Positions 41,338 through 51,040 of a stretch of 64,000 bases of DNA are shown here, one piece after another. The notes below the pieces were generated by a model. The model worked only from the letters and a program-made list of their open reading frames with translations. It was not told where the DNA came from and searched no databases. The stretch's first letter is position 1. Each line of letters starts with the position of its first letter. The DNA is taken from positions 248,001-312,000 of the forward strand of contig NZ_LR217739.1 in the NCBI RefSeq assembly GCF_900699035.1, read 5' to 3'. The translations under genes and the position numbers were made by a program. This DNA is from Buchnera aphidicola (Cinara piceae). GTDB taxonomy: Bacteria; Pseudomonadota; Gammaproteobacteria; Enterobacterales; Enterobacteriaceae.

Positions 41338-41967
41338 TTATATTTTAAATCCACGAGCTATAATAAAAACTTCACGAGAATTCACACGTGAAGAACGTGG
41401 TTTATAAACTTTTACTATTATGAATTTACTATAAATTTTTTGTATATATTTATTAAAACCATGACCATGAAATAATTTTATTATTAAATATCCTTTACTC
41501 GACAAAACACGTATCGCAATTTTTAATGCAATATTACTTAATTTAAATACATTAACATTATCAACAATTGAACAACCACTAATATTAGGTGACATATCAG
41601 ACATAACCACATTCCAAGAATGTTTTTTTAAAAAAAAAAACATTTTTTTCTGTATATCTATATCAGTAATATCTCCTTTAAAAAAGGTAACATTTTTTAA
41701 AGGACGCATAGGTAAAATATCATATGCGTAAATAATACCTGTATGACCTATCTCTTGACTAGCATATTCTGACCATCCACCAGGATGAGATCCTAAATCT
41801 ATAATATTCATACCTTTTTCAAAAATTTTTTCTGATTCATTAATTTCTTTTAATTTAAACCATGATCTAGATCTTAAATTCCTTCTATTTCTTTCTCTGA
41901 CATAAGGATCTTTACAGTGCTTTCTAAACCAATTTTTAGAACTACTCAAATTTTTTCTAAAAATCAT
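41338..41967 (-). CDS. rlmE: 23S rRNA 2'-O-methyltransferase RlmE (FtsJ)
   Basis: Methylates the 2'-OH of U2552 in 23S rRNA, a late 50S assembly step. The 209 residues equal E. coli. SAM-binding motif IIDLGSHPGGWSEYASQ and the catalytic tetrad K-D-K-E are visible: Lys in SWFKLKEI, Asp in VMSDMSPNISG, Lys in IIKLFHGHGF and Glu in SREVFIIARG. It lies just upstream of ftsH, as in E. coli. Confidence 0.97.
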   Translation of the reverse strand: MIFRKNLSSSKNWFRKHCKDPYVRERNRRNLRSRSWFKLKEINESEKIFEKGMNIIDLGSHPGGWSEYASQEIGHTGIIYAYDILPMRPLKNVTFFKGDITDIDIQKKMFFFLKKHSWNVVMSDMSPNISGCSIVDNVNVFKLSNIALKIAIRVLSSKGYLIIKLFHGHGFNKYIQKIYSKFIIVKVYKPRSSRVNSREVFIIARGFKI

Positions 41968-42139
41968 AGTATATTAGTACCAATAAATATAAAAATATAG
42001 AAATTCAATAAAAATATATTATACATAAAAATATTTATTTTTTTTAAATTACTTAGATATTTATGTATAAAAAATAATCAGTATATTTTAAAAAACTATT
42101 TAATTAAAAATTAATAGATATAATCTATATATTATTATT

Positions 42140-42619
42140 TTAAATATATTCAATTTTTTTAATTAAATATTCTACTGAACCAGAAGGAGTTTTAACTAAT
42201 ATAATATCATTTTTTTTTCTTCCGATTAAAGCCCTTGAAACGGGCGAATAAATAGAAATAGAATATTCTTTATAATTTGCTTCATCATCACCTACAATAG
42301 TATATACAAAGATATTATTTGTATACATTTGTAATAACGTTACAGTACATCCAAATATAACAATACCCTTATAAGGTATTTTTGTTACATCAATAATTTG
42401 AGCACAAAGTAACTTATTTTCAATTTCACATATTCTATTTTCACAAAAACTTTGTTCTTCTCTAGCTGAATGATACTCAGCATTTTCTTTTAAATCACCT
42501 AATTGTCGAGCATCTGAAATTGCCTTCACTATACAAGGTCTTATAGTATATTTTAATTTTTTTAATTCAGATTTTAATTTATTAAAACCCCGTAATGTCA
42601 TTGGAACTTTATTAAACAA
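42140..42619 (-). CDS. greA: Transcription elongation factor GreA
   Basis: GreA rescues backtracked RNA polymerase by stimulating RNA cleavage. The protein is 159 residues (E. coli 158). The coiled-coil tip with the two catalytic acidic residues is in ARQLGDLKENAEYHSAREEQ. The C-terminal globular domain has VIFGCTVTLL, VGDDEANYKE and SPVSRALIG. The start is TTG at 42619: AAAGGAG sits exactly 8 bases upstream, and it reproduces the family N-terminus (MFNKVPMTLRG against MQAIPMTLRG). The next ATG (42601) would drop six conserved residues and lacks a site. Confidence 0.97.
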   Translation of the reverse strand: MFNKVPMTLRGFNKLKSELKKLKYTIRPCIVKAISDARQLGDLKENAEYHSAREEQSFCENRICEIENKLLCAQIIDVTKIPYKGIVIFGCTVTLLQMYTNNIFVYTIVGDDEANYKEYSISIYSPVSRALIGRKKNDIILVKTPSGSVEYLIKKIEYI

Positions 42620-42957
42620 GCTCTTAACTCCTTTACGTTACAATATAAAAAATGAAATCTAACTTCTTCATATTATAAATAATATATCTCTATAAAAAAG
42701 AGAAAAATATAAATAACGTTGAATATTTTAATATTATGTTAAAATATATTATAAGTACATAATTATATATGTATCAATTAAAAATATATAATCAATAAAA
42801 TTATTAAAAAATATTAAAATTATCAAAAAAAAATAAAATTATAATATCAATATATTTATTTATAAAAATAATATTTTTTTTATATATTATAATAAAAAAA
42901 TATATACATTAGTTAATTTTAATAATTTATTAATATTCTAAATATAGAGCGATAAAT
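42620..42957. other. Divergent spacer between greA and ibaG
   Basis: About 340 bases of A/T-rich DNA with the strong greA ribosome-binding site at the left end. No gene or remnant is readable. Promoters for greA and ibaG must lie here. Confidence 0.5.
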
Positions 42958-43206
42958 ATGAAATCAAATAAAATAAGTTTTTTAATTAAAAAAAAATTAA
43001 ATTTAAAAACAGTAAAAATACATAAACAATATAATAATATTATTATTACAGCAATAGGAGATTTTTTTATAGGAATGAATTCTTTTGAAAAACAAAAAAA
43101 TATATATAAAATATTAATGCCTTATTTTTTAAAAAAAGAAATCCATGCAGTTACTATCAATGCATATACTATATCTGAATGGAATAAAAAAAATTTTATT
43201 AAATAA
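42958..43206 (+). CDS. ibaG: BolA-family protein IbaG (YrbA)
   Basis: A small BolA-like protein; family members pair with monothiol glutaredoxins and handle Fe-S clusters, and E. coli IbaG is linked to acid stress. The protein is 82 residues (E. coli 84). The BolA signature is visible as ITAIGDFFIGMNSFEKQKNI and IHAVTINAYTISEW, aligned to [20 protein letters not shown] and IHAVSIKAYTPAEW. In E. coli murA follows directly; here the next gene is rplU after about 210 empty bases, so murA has been deleted from this locus. Confidence 0.93.
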   Translation: MKSNKISFLIKKKLNLKTVKIHKQYNNIIITAIGDFFIGMNSFEKQKNIYKILMPYFLKKEIHAVTINAYTISEWNKKNFIK

Positions 43207-43414
43207 TATAAAAATATTTTTTAAAAAATACAAAAAATTGATTATATGATCATATATCACAAATATAAAAAAAACATGTGATATACTATTTAATATAGTA
43301 ATTTTATTTTTAAAATATATAAAAATTTGATTTATAAAAAATATTATTTAAAAAAAATAAATATTATATTAAAAAATTTTCATCTTCAACTTATAAATAT
43401 CTAGAGAAAAAATT

Positions 43415-43729
43415 ATGTACGCAATATTTTTAGATCGTAATAAACAATATAAAGCAAAATTTGGAAAAATTATTAGATTAGAAAAATTAAATATAAAAAT
43501 AGGTCAAAAAATATTATTTAAAAAAATAATATTATTATCTAATAAAGAAAAAATATTAATTGGGAAACCAATATTAAAAAATATTTATATCGAAGGATCT
43601 GTATATAAACATGGAAGAGATAAAAAAATAAAAATTATAAAATTCAATCGTCGAAAACATTACAAAAAAAATCAAGGACATAGACAATATTATACAGATA
43701 TTCAAATAAAAAATATTATTTATTTATAA
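43415..43729 (+). CDS. rplU: 50S ribosomal protein L21
   Basis: L21 is a large-subunit protein that binds 23S rRNA. The protein is 104 residues (E. coli 103). [20 protein letters not shown] and the C-terminal [20 protein letters not shown] are plain family matches. AGAGAAAA precedes the ATG. rpmA begins 20 bases after its stop. Confidence 0.97.
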   Translation: MYAIFLDRNKQYKAKFGKIIRLEKLNIKIGQKILFKKIILLSNKEKILIGKPILKNIYIEGSVYKHGRDKKIKIIKFNRRKHYKKNQGHRQYYTDIQIKNIIYL

Positions 43730-43749
43730 AATAAATTAAGGAAAAAAAA

Positions 43750-44010
43750 ATGGCACATAAAAAAGCAGGCGGTTCTTCACGCAACGGGAGAGATTCTCAC
43801 TCAAAAAGATTAGGTATTAAAAAATATGGAGGAGAACACGTTTATTCAGGAAATATTTTAGTTCGACAAAGAGGTACAAAATTTCATCCTGGAAATAATG
43901 TAAAATGTGGAAAAGATCATACATTATTTTCTATTGCTAATGGAAAAGTAACATTTCAAAAGAGAGGTTTATTAAAAAGAACATATGTCAGTGTTATTTG
44001 TATAACATAA
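43750..44010 (+). CDS. rpmA: 50S ribosomal protein L27
   Basis: L27 lies at the peptidyl transferase centre, its N-terminal tail reaching the tRNA ends. The protein is 86 residues (E. coli 85). [20 protein letters not shown] and [20 protein letters not shown] are near identical to E. coli. TAAGGAAA precedes the ATG. It is the middle gene of rplU-rpmA-obgE. Confidence 0.98.
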   Translation: MAHKKAGGSSRNGRDSHSKRLGIKKYGGEHVYSGNILVRQRGTKFHPGNNVKCGKDHTLFSIANGKVTFQKRGLLKRTYVSVICIT

Positions 44011-44071
44011 AAATATTAAATTATATAAATAAATAAATATTATTTAATTTGTATTACAAATATTTAAATAA

Positions 44072-45094
<1,023 letters not shown>

Positions 45095-45196
45095 ATAATT
45101 TTTTTTTTAATAAAAATAAAATATCATATTTTTATTAACAAATAAAAAAAATAAAATATTTTATTTTTAATTAACTTTAAAAACATAACTTTATTT

Positions 45197-45224
45197 ATTT
45201 CTATAGAATAGAAATATATTTTTA
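45197..45224 (+). terminator. Terminator-like hairpin after obgE
   Basis: ATTTCTAT pairs with ATAGAAAT over an AGA loop, followed by ATATTTTT. It lies about 100 bases past the obgE stop, ahead of a stronger bidirectional terminator. Confidence 0.45.
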
Positions 45225-45257
45225 TAATTTTTTTTATAAATAAAATTTATCTTTATT

Positions 45258-45288
45258 AAAAACCCGGATTCAAGTATACCGGGTTTTT
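45258..45288. terminator. Bidirectional terminator between obgE and rpsI
   Basis: AAAAACCCGG pairs with CCGGGTTTTT over an 11-base loop. The GC core and flanking A5/T5 give good terminators on both strands, as expected between convergent obgE and rpsI. It ends 14 bases past the rpsI stop on the minus strand. Confidence 0.85.
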
Positions 45289-45301
45289 ATAAAAACATAA
45301 A

Positions 45302-45694
45302 TTATCTCTTTGAAAACTGAGGTTTTTTTCTAGACTTACGAAAACCACATTTTTTACGTTCTACACGTCTAGAATCACGAGTAACAAAACCTTCTTTTCT
45401 TAACATATCTCTTAAGGAACTATCGTATTTTATTAATGCGCGAGTAATGCCTTGACGAATTGCGCCAGCTTGTCCCGAAATTCCCCCGCCCTTAACAGTA
45501 ATATAAAAATTAAATTGATTTAACATATTAACTAAATCTAAAGGCTGTTGTACCACCATGCATGCTGTTTCTCTTCCAAAATATTTCTTCAAGGAGCGTT
45601 TATTAATAATAATTTTACCTTCTCCTTTATGTAAAAAAACACGAGCTGAAGAGCTTTTACGGCGACCTGTACCATAATTTATATATTTAGACAT
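45302..45694 (-). CDS. rpsI: 30S ribosomal protein S9
   Basis: S9's C-terminal tail touches the P-site tRNA. The 130 residues match E. coli. [34 protein letters not shown] and the basic end [12 protein letters not shown] are family signatures; the final SKR tail is intact. It follows rplM by 27 bases. Confidence 0.98.
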   Translation of the reverse strand: MSKYINYGTGRRKSSSARVFLHKGEGKIIINKRSLKKYFGRETACMVVQQPLDLVNMLNQFNFYITVKGGGISGQAGAIRQGITRALIKYDSSLRDMLRKEGFVTRDSRRVERKKCGFRKSRKKPQFSKR

Positions 45695-45721
45695 AACATC
45701 ACAATCCTATCTTTTAAAGAA

Positions 45722-46150
45722 TTAAATATCTAAAAAAATTGGTTTTTGAGCAATTAAATTATGTTCATGAAACGGAAATACTTTTAATTTTTTAAAAATA
45801 AGTCTACCTAAAGAATTTCTAGGTAACATTCCTTTTATTGCTTTTTCAATTACACGTTGTGGATGATGTAATAACATATATTGTAAAGTATATTTTTTTA
45901 TACCCCCAACATACCCTGTATGATGATAATAAATTTTATTAATTGCCTTTTTTCCAGTAACAATTATTTTTGATGCATTTATAACTATGATATAATCACC
46001 AGTATCTACATGCGGGGTATATTCTGGTTTATGTTTTCCTCGTAAATATGTAGATATTTTACTTGCAAAACGACCTAATATTTTATTAGTTCCATCAACA
46101 TAATACCAATATTTCATAATTTTATTTGAATTAGCCGAAAAACTTTTCAT
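45722..46150 (-). CDS. rplM: 50S ribosomal protein L13
   Basis: L13 is an early assembly protein of the large subunit. The 142 residues equal E. coli. [40 protein letters not shown] and the [13 protein letters not shown] block are clear. It forms the rplM-rpsI operon and is divergent from pheA. Confidence 0.98.
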   Translation of the reverse strand: MKSFSANSNKIMKYWYYVDGTNKILGRFASKISTYLRGKHKPEYTPHVDTGDYIIVINASKIIVTGKKAINKIYYHHTGYVGGIKKYTLQYMLLHHPQRVIEKAIKGMLPRNSLGRLIFKKLKVFPFHEHNLIAQKPIFLDI

Positions 46151-46221
46151 AATATATTACCTATATAGTTATACAAGTTAAAAATATATTTACTAATTTT
46201 TGTTTCTATAAAAAAAATTCT

Positions 46222-46252
46222 TTTCTATAAATATAGAATATATTTATAGAAA
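46222..46252 (+). other. Long stem-loop in the rplM-pheA spacer
   Basis: TTTCTATAAATATA pairs with its complement through a 14-base stem and a GAA loop, ending 47 bases before the pheA ATG. E. coli pheA is controlled by an attenuator with a Phe-rich leader peptide; no leader peptide or T-tailed terminator is seen here, so attenuation is unlikely. The hairpin could be a structural or chance A/T palindrome. Confidence 0.35.
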
Positions 46253-46299
46253 TTTATATATTATAAAAATATAAAAATAATTAATTTGGAAAATAAAAA

Positions 46300-47454
46300 A
46301 TGAATACTAAAAAAAAAATATATTTATTAAGAAATAAAATAAATTATATTGATAAAAAAATAATTAAACTATTAACATGTCGAGAATCTTTATCAATAGA
46401 TATTGTAAAAAATAAAATATATAATCAATTTAATATTCAAGATAAAAATAGAGAAATAGAATTATTCAAAAATTTATATAGACTAAGTAAAAAAAATAAA
46501 ATTAATCCTATATTTATAGAAAAAATATTCAAAATTATTGTAAAAAATTCTATTTTAATTCAGAAGAAATGGAAAAAAAAAATATTAAATTCCAAAAAAG
46601 AATTTCGTTGTGCATATTTAGGTCCTATAGGTTCATATTCATCTGCCACTTTTAATATTATTGCCAAAAAAAACAAACATATTTTATTAGAAGATGAACA
46701 TATTGATTTTCAATCTATGATAAAATCTTTTAATCAAAAAAAATGTCAATTAGCATTATTGCCTATTGAAAATAGGATATCAGGAATTATTCCTGAAGTA
46801 TATAATATACTAAAAAAACAAGAAAAAATTCATATTATTCAAGAGATAAATATATCTATTCAACATCATTTGTTTGCTCTAAAAAATTGTTTTTTCTATA
46901 ATATAGAAAATATATATAGTCATATTCAACCATTTATACAATGTAGTATGTTTTTAAAAAAATTTCCAGAATGGAAAAGATATTATTTCAATAGTACTTC
47001 TGCAGCTATGAATCAAATTTCTATAGAAAATAAAAACACATCTGCTGTAATAGGAAATTCAATAGGTGGTGCTTATTATAATTTAAAAAAAATAGCAACC
47101 AATATATCTAATATAAAAAATAATATAACTCGATTTATACTAATTTCAAAAAAACCAAAAAAAATATCTAAAACAACTCCATCTAAAATAACTATATTAT
47201 TAACATTAAAGAATAGTCAGATTAATAAAAAGAAAATATTAAAAATATTAAAAAAAAAACATATTTTAATTATAAAAATAATTTTAGCAAGTAAGATAGA
47301 AGAAAAAAAAGAAAAAACATATTTATTGGAAATAGAATCTAATATACAGTCAGAAATTATACACAATACATTAAATAATATACAAAAATATGTAAAATGT
47401 ATAAAAATACTAGGTTGTTATCCAATTGAAAATAAAATAATAAAAATATATTAA
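46300..47454 (+). CDS. pheA: Chorismate mutase / prephenate dehydratase (P-protein)
   Basis: Makes phenylpyruvate from chorismate via prephenate, the committed branch to phenylalanine, which the aphid host needs. The protein is 384 residues (E. coli 386). The chorismate mutase domain (about 1-95) starts LRNKINYIDKKIIKLL; the dehydratase domain (about 103-285) keeps AYLGPIGSYSSATF, ALLPIENRISG and NITRFILISK with the catalytic TRF at 277-279. The C-terminal ACT domain (about 295-384) keeps its end ILGCYPIEN, but the phenylalanine-binding motifs GALV and ESRP of E. coli are replaced (NSQINKKK and LASKIEE). Feedback inhibition is therefore probably lost or weak, as reported for Buchnera PheA. 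Confidence 0.97.
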   Translation: MNTKKKIYLLRNKINYIDKKIIKLLTCRESLSIDIVKNKIYNQFNIQDKNREIELFKNLYRLSKKNKINPIFIEKIFKIIVKNSILIQKKWKKKILNSKKEFRCAYLGPIGSYSSATFNIIAKKNKHILLEDEHIDFQSMIKSFNQKKCQLALLPIENRISGIIPEVYNILKKQEKIHIIQEINISIQHHLFALKNCFFYNIENIYSHIQPFIQCSMFLKKFPEWKRYYFNSTSAAMNQISIENKNTSAVIGNSIGGAYYNLKKIATNISNIKNNITRFILISKKPKKISKTTPSKITILLTLKNSQINKKKILKILKKKHILIIKIILASKIEEKKEKTYLLEIESNIQSEIIHNTLNNIQKYVKCIKILGCYPIENKIIKIY

Positions 47455-47544
47455 TTAATTTAAAAAAAAATTTTTATATATAAAAAAAATAATTATTCTA
47501 TAATAATAATTATATTACTAATATAAGGATATTTAATCACCGTT

Positions 47545-48891
47545 ATGTTTAATAACTTAACAAAAAAAATAACTGATATTTTTGAAAAAATTTCACATAA
47601 AAGTCAATTAAAAGAAAAAAAAATAAAAGAAACACTTAAAAAAGTAAAAATAGCATTACTAAATGCTGATGTATCATTAGAAGTTATAAAAATATTTTTA
47701 AAAAATATAAAAAAAAAAACATCAGAAATTTATATAAACAAAAATTTTAGTCCTAGTCAAAATTTAATACAAATTGTATTAAAAGAACTAATCGCAATAA
47801 TGGGAAATAATTGTTATTTATTTAATTTTTTATTAAATGAATTAACAATTTGTACTATTATAGGTCAACCAGGTTCGGGTAAAACTACAAGTACAGCAAA
47901 ATTAGCTTATTTATTATCAAAACAATATAAAAAAAAAGTACTTGTAGTATCTATCGATATATATAGACCAGCTGCAATTTTACAATTAAAAAATCTAATA
48001 AAAAAAACAAAAGCTAACTTTTTTTCGTCTAATCTCAATCAAAAAATAAATAAAATTGTAAAATCAGCAATAAAAACAGCAAAAAAGGAAAAATATGATG
48101 TATTATTAATTGATACAGCAGGGAGAATGCATACGAATCAAATAAAAATAAATGAATTAAGAAAAATACAAGATTATATTCAACCACATGAAACACTATT
48201 TGTTGTTGACTCTATGACAGGACAAGATGCTATACATTCAATTAATATATTTAACAAAAATTTTAAATTATCTGGAATTATTTTAACAAAACTAGATAGT
48301 GATACACGCGGGGGGATAGCTTTATCTATTAGAACATTAACAAAAAAACCAATAAAATATATTGGTATAGGCGAAAAAATTTATGATCTACAAATTTTTC
48401 ACCCGGAAAGAATTGCTAAAAGAATTTTAGGAATGGGTGATATATTATCTTTAATAGATGATATTCAAAATAAAATAAAAAACAAAGAATTAAATCTATT
48501 AAAAAAAACTACCAAAAAAGGAGATACATTTAATTTAAATGATTTTTTGATACAAATAAAACAAATAAATCAAATAGGTGGAATTAATTCACTAATAAAT
48601 AAATTACCAATTAATATATTTTCTTCAAATTCAATATTAGAAAAAATTGATGAAAAATCTCTTATAAAAATTGAAGCTATGATTAACTCAATGACTGAAA
48701 AAGAAAGAAAATTTCCATCTATTATAAAATTTTTAAGAAAAAAAAGAATATCAAAAGGTTCTGGAAATACAATACAAGAAATAAATATTTATCTAAAAAA
48801 ATTTGAAAATATTAAACGTATCATGAAAAAAATCAAAAAAAGCAAAAAAAATAAAATATTTGAAAAAATTAAAAATTATCTGATAAAATAA
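47545..48891 (+). CDS. ffh: Signal recognition particle protein Ffh
   Basis: Ffh binds 4.5S RNA and signal sequences and targets membrane proteins to FtsY/SecYEG. The protein is 448 residues (E. coli 453). The N domain (KKVKIALLNADVSLEVIK) is followed by the GTPase G domain (IIGQPGSGKTTSTAKLAYL, DTAGRMH, TKLDSDTRGG and GIGEK) and the Met-rich M domain (about 300-430; IEAMINSMTEKERKFPSI and KRISKGSGNTIQEIN with the SGS RNA-binding loop). AAGGATA lies upstream. It starts the ffh-rpsP-rimM-trmD-rplS run. Confidence 0.98.
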   Translation: MFNNLTKKITDIFEKISHKSQLKEKKIKETLKKVKIALLNADVSLEVIKIFLKNIKKKTSEIYINKNFSPSQNLIQIVLKELIAIMGNNCYLFNFLLNELTICTIIGQPGSGKTTSTAKLAYLLSKQYKKKVLVVSIDIYRPAAILQLKNLIKKTKANFFSSNLNQKINKIVKSAIKTAKKEKYDVLLIDTAGRMHTNQIKINELRKIQDYIQPHETLFVVDSMTGQDAIHSINIFNKNFKLSGIILTKLDSDTRGGIALSIRTLTKKPIKYIGIGEKIYDLQIFHPERIAKRILGMGDILSLIDDIQNKIKNKELNLLKKTTKKGDTFNLNDFLIQIKQINQIGGINSLINKLPINIFSSNSILEKIDEKSLIKIEAMINSMTEKERKFPSIIKFLRKKRISKGSGNTIQEINIYLKKFENIKRIMKKIKKSKKNKIFEKIKNYLIK

Positions 48892-48953
48892 TATGTATAA
48901 TAAATATATTAAATAAAAATTTAATATCATTTAAAAAATATAAAGGATTTCAC

Positions 48954-49211
48954 ATGATTAAAATAAGACTTGCTCGATATGGGGTAAAAAAAAGACCGTT
49001 TTATAAAATAATTGTTGCAGATGTTAGATCTGCTCGAAACGGGAAATTTATTGAACATATTGGATATTTTAACCCATTTGCTAAAAAAAATGAAAAAAAA
49101 ATATATTTTTCTATTGAAAAAACAACATATTGGTTAAAAAAAGGAGCACAGAAAACAAATCGAATAAAAAAGTTATTAAATCAATATAATAAAAAAAATT
49201 ATTCTAATTAA
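48954..49211 (+). CDS. rpsP: 30S ribosomal protein S16
   Basis: S16 is an assembly protein of the 30S body. The protein is 85 residues (E. coli 82). MIKIRLARYGVKKRPFYKII, VADVRSARNGKFIEHIGYFN and WLKKGAQKTNRIKKLL are family signatures. AAGGA precedes the ATG by about 7 bases. It lies between ffh and rimM. Confidence 0.98.
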   Translation: MIKIRLARYGVKKRPFYKIIVADVRSARNGKFIEHIGYFNPFAKKNEKKIYFSIEKTTYWLKKGAQKTNRIKKLLNQYNKKNYSN

Positions 49212-49243
49212 TAAACTGAACATTGATTAATTTTTAATTAATT

Positions 49244-49747
49244 ATGATTATTATTGGAAAGCTAGGTACACCATACGGGATTTTAGGATGGATACATTTA
49301 ATTTCATTTACAGAAAAAAAAAAAAATATTTTTAATTATTTTCCTTGGAAATTAAATAAATTAAATATAACTATATATAAAAAAGATATAACTATATATA
49401 AAAAACATATTAATAATTTTATCATAAAATTAAAAAATATAAATAATAGAAATCAAGCTTTTAATATTTCTCAACAAAATATTTTAATTAAAAGAACACA
49501 ATTACCAAAATTAAAAAATAAAGAATATTATTGGAATGATATTTTATCCTGTTATATATTTAATTTAAAAGGAAAAAAAATAGGATCAGTAATTAATATT
49601 ATAGATAATAAAATTTACAATACATTACTAATACTATGTAATAAAACAAATAAAAATATATATATTCCATTTATACAACCAAATATTATTAAAAAAATAA
49701 ATCTTAAAAAAAAAATTATTATTGTTAAATGGTTTCATTATAAATAA
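49244..49747 (+). CDS. rimM: Ribosome maturation factor RimM
   Basis: RimM binds S19 and the 30S head during maturation. The N-terminal domain starts IIGKLGTPYGILGWIHLISF, a strong family match. The PRC-barrel half begins EYYWNDILSCYIFNLKGKKI (YYWxDL motif). The protein is 167 residues (E. coli 182). Residues 41-54 are a perfect heptad duplication (NITIYKK DITIYKK) encoded by a 21-base tandem repeat at 49365-49406. The end of the gene overlaps a possible upstream extension of trmD; the true trmD start lies 28 bases later. Confidence 0.93.
   Translation: MIIIGKLGTPYGILGWIHLISFTEKKKNIFNYFPWKLNKLNITIYKKDITIYKKHINNFIIKLKNINNRNQAFNISQQNILIKRTQLPKLKNKEYYWNDILSCYIFNLKGKKIGSVINIIDNKIYNTLLILCNKTNKNIYIPFIQPNIIKKINLKKKIIIVKWFHYK
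49365..49406 (+). repeat. 21-base tandem duplication inside rimM
   Basis: Two copies of a 21-base unit starting ATATAACTATATATAAAAAA differ only in the last base (G then C). Being a multiple of three it keeps the frame and adds seven residues near the end of the RimM N-terminal domain. Confidence 0.9.
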
Positions 49748-49775
49748 ATACATTTTTTATATAATAAGAAAAAAA

Positions 49776-50474
49776 ATGATACAATTTAGTATTATAACAA
49801 TTTTTCCAAATATGTTTAACCCCATATTTAAATATGGGATAATAAGACAAGCAATCAAAAAAAAAATAATTAACATCAAAATATTAAATTTACGAGATTT
49901 TAGTATTAATAAAAGAAAAACCGTAGATGATAAAATATATGGTGGGGGGCCAGGAATGTTAATTATGTTTTTACCTCTATTTAAAGCTGTTATAAATGCA
50001 AAAAAAAATTATAAAGAAAAAAGTATAGTGATATACTTATCACCACAAGGAAAAGTATTAAAACATAATCATATAAAATATTTCATTAAAAAAAAACATT
50101 TAATATTTATTTGTGGACGATATAAAGGAATTGATGAAAGATTCATACAAACACAAGTTGATGAAGAATGGTCAATTGGAGATTTTGTATTAACTGGAGG
50201 AGAATTACCAGCCATGATATTTATAGATGCTATTACACGATCTATACCTGGAGTATTAAATAATAAACATTCCTTAATTGAAGAATCCTTTAATAATGAT
50301 TTACTAGATTGTCCAAATTATACAAGACCAAAAAATATAGCGAATCATATCGTTCCTTCAATTTTATTATCAGGTAATCATAAAAAAATTAAAGAATGGA
50401 GATTAAAACACTCATTAAAAAATACTTTATTAAAAAGACCTGATTTATTAAAAAATAAAAAAAATAAAAAATAA
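49776..50474 (+). CDS. trmD: tRNA (guanine-N1)-methyltransferase TrmD
   Basis: Makes m1G37 next to the anticodon, which prevents +1 frameshifts. It is a SPOUT-fold enzyme with a trefoil knot. The protein is 232 residues (E. coli 255). KTVDDKIYGGGPGMLIMFLP, LIFICGRYKGIDERFI, DEEWSIGDFVLTGGELPAM (catalytic Asp region) and RPKNI/VPSILLSGNHKKI are present. A frame extension back to an ATG at 49722 has no support; the ATG at 49776 gives the family start MIQFSIITIFPNMF. The C-terminal tail is shortened. Confidence 0.97.
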   Translation: MIQFSIITIFPNMFNPIFKYGIIRQAIKKKIINIKILNLRDFSINKRKTVDDKIYGGGPGMLIMFLPLFKAVINAKKNYKEKSIVIYLSPQGKVLKHNHIKYFIKKKHLIFICGRYKGIDERFIQTQVDEEWSIGDFVLTGGELPAMIFIDAITRSIPGVLNNKHSLIEESFNNDLLDCPNYTRPKNIANHIVPSILLSGNHKKIKEWRLKHSLKNTLLKRPDLLKNKKNKK

Positions 50475-50520
50475 TAATATTAATATATATTTTAAAGTTA
50501 ATTATATGAGAAATTAAAAT

Positions 50521-50868
50521 ATGAACAATCATATCCAAATAATTGAAAATGAATATAAAAAAAAAAATATTCCACAGTTTAAAGCAGGGGATTCTCTTTT
50601 AGTAAAAATATGGATCTTAGAAGGAAATAAAAAACGTATACAATCATTTGAAGGAATAGTAATTTCTAAAAGAAATAGAAACCTTAATTCATCATTTACT
50701 ATCCGTAAAATATCGAATGGAGAAGGCATAGAAAGAACTTTTTTAGTTCATTCACCAAATATAAATAAAATAAAGATCATAAAAACTGGGTTAGTTAGAA
50801 AAGCAAAATTATATTATTTACGTAAATGTAAAGGAAAATCTGCTCGTATAAAAGAAAATTTAAAATAA
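50521..50868 (+). CDS. rplS: 50S ribosomal protein L19
   Basis: L19 sits at the subunit interface. The 115 residues equal E. coli. [32 protein letters not shown] and [18 protein letters not shown] are family blocks; [19 protein letters not shown] closes it. It ends the ffh-rpsP-rimM-trmD-rplS operon. Confidence 0.98.
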   Translation: MNNHIQIIENEYKKKNIPQFKAGDSLLVKIWILEGNKKRIQSFEGIVISKRNRNLNSSFTIRKISNGEGIERTFLVHSPNINKIKIIKTGLVRKAKLYYLRKCKGKSARIKENLK

Positions 50869-50949
50869 ATAATATAAAAATGTATATATTTATTTTATAA
50901 ATTATAAAAAATTTAAATAATTAATAATTTAATTTATTTACATAAATTA

Positions 50950-50979
50950 TGCAGTCATAATATTATTAAATTGACTGCA
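50950..50979. terminator. Hairpin between rplS and the tldD remnant
   Basis: TGCAGTCA pairs exactly with TGACTGCA over a 14-base A/T loop. It is about 80 bases past the rplS stop, between convergent units. T tracts are weak, but GC content stands out from the surroundings. Confidence 0.55.
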
Positions 50980-51040
50980 AAATATATATTTATTATATAA
51001 TATATTATTGATTGTTAATTTATTTACTTTAATAACAGGG

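Noticed and set aside
46151..46299. Phe attenuator before pheA
   Set aside because: A hairpin is present, but there is no leader peptide with Phe codons and no T-tailed terminator.
49722..49775. N-terminal extension of trmD overlapping rimM
   Set aside because: The extension has no homology to TrmD, and the ATG at 49776 reproduces the family start.
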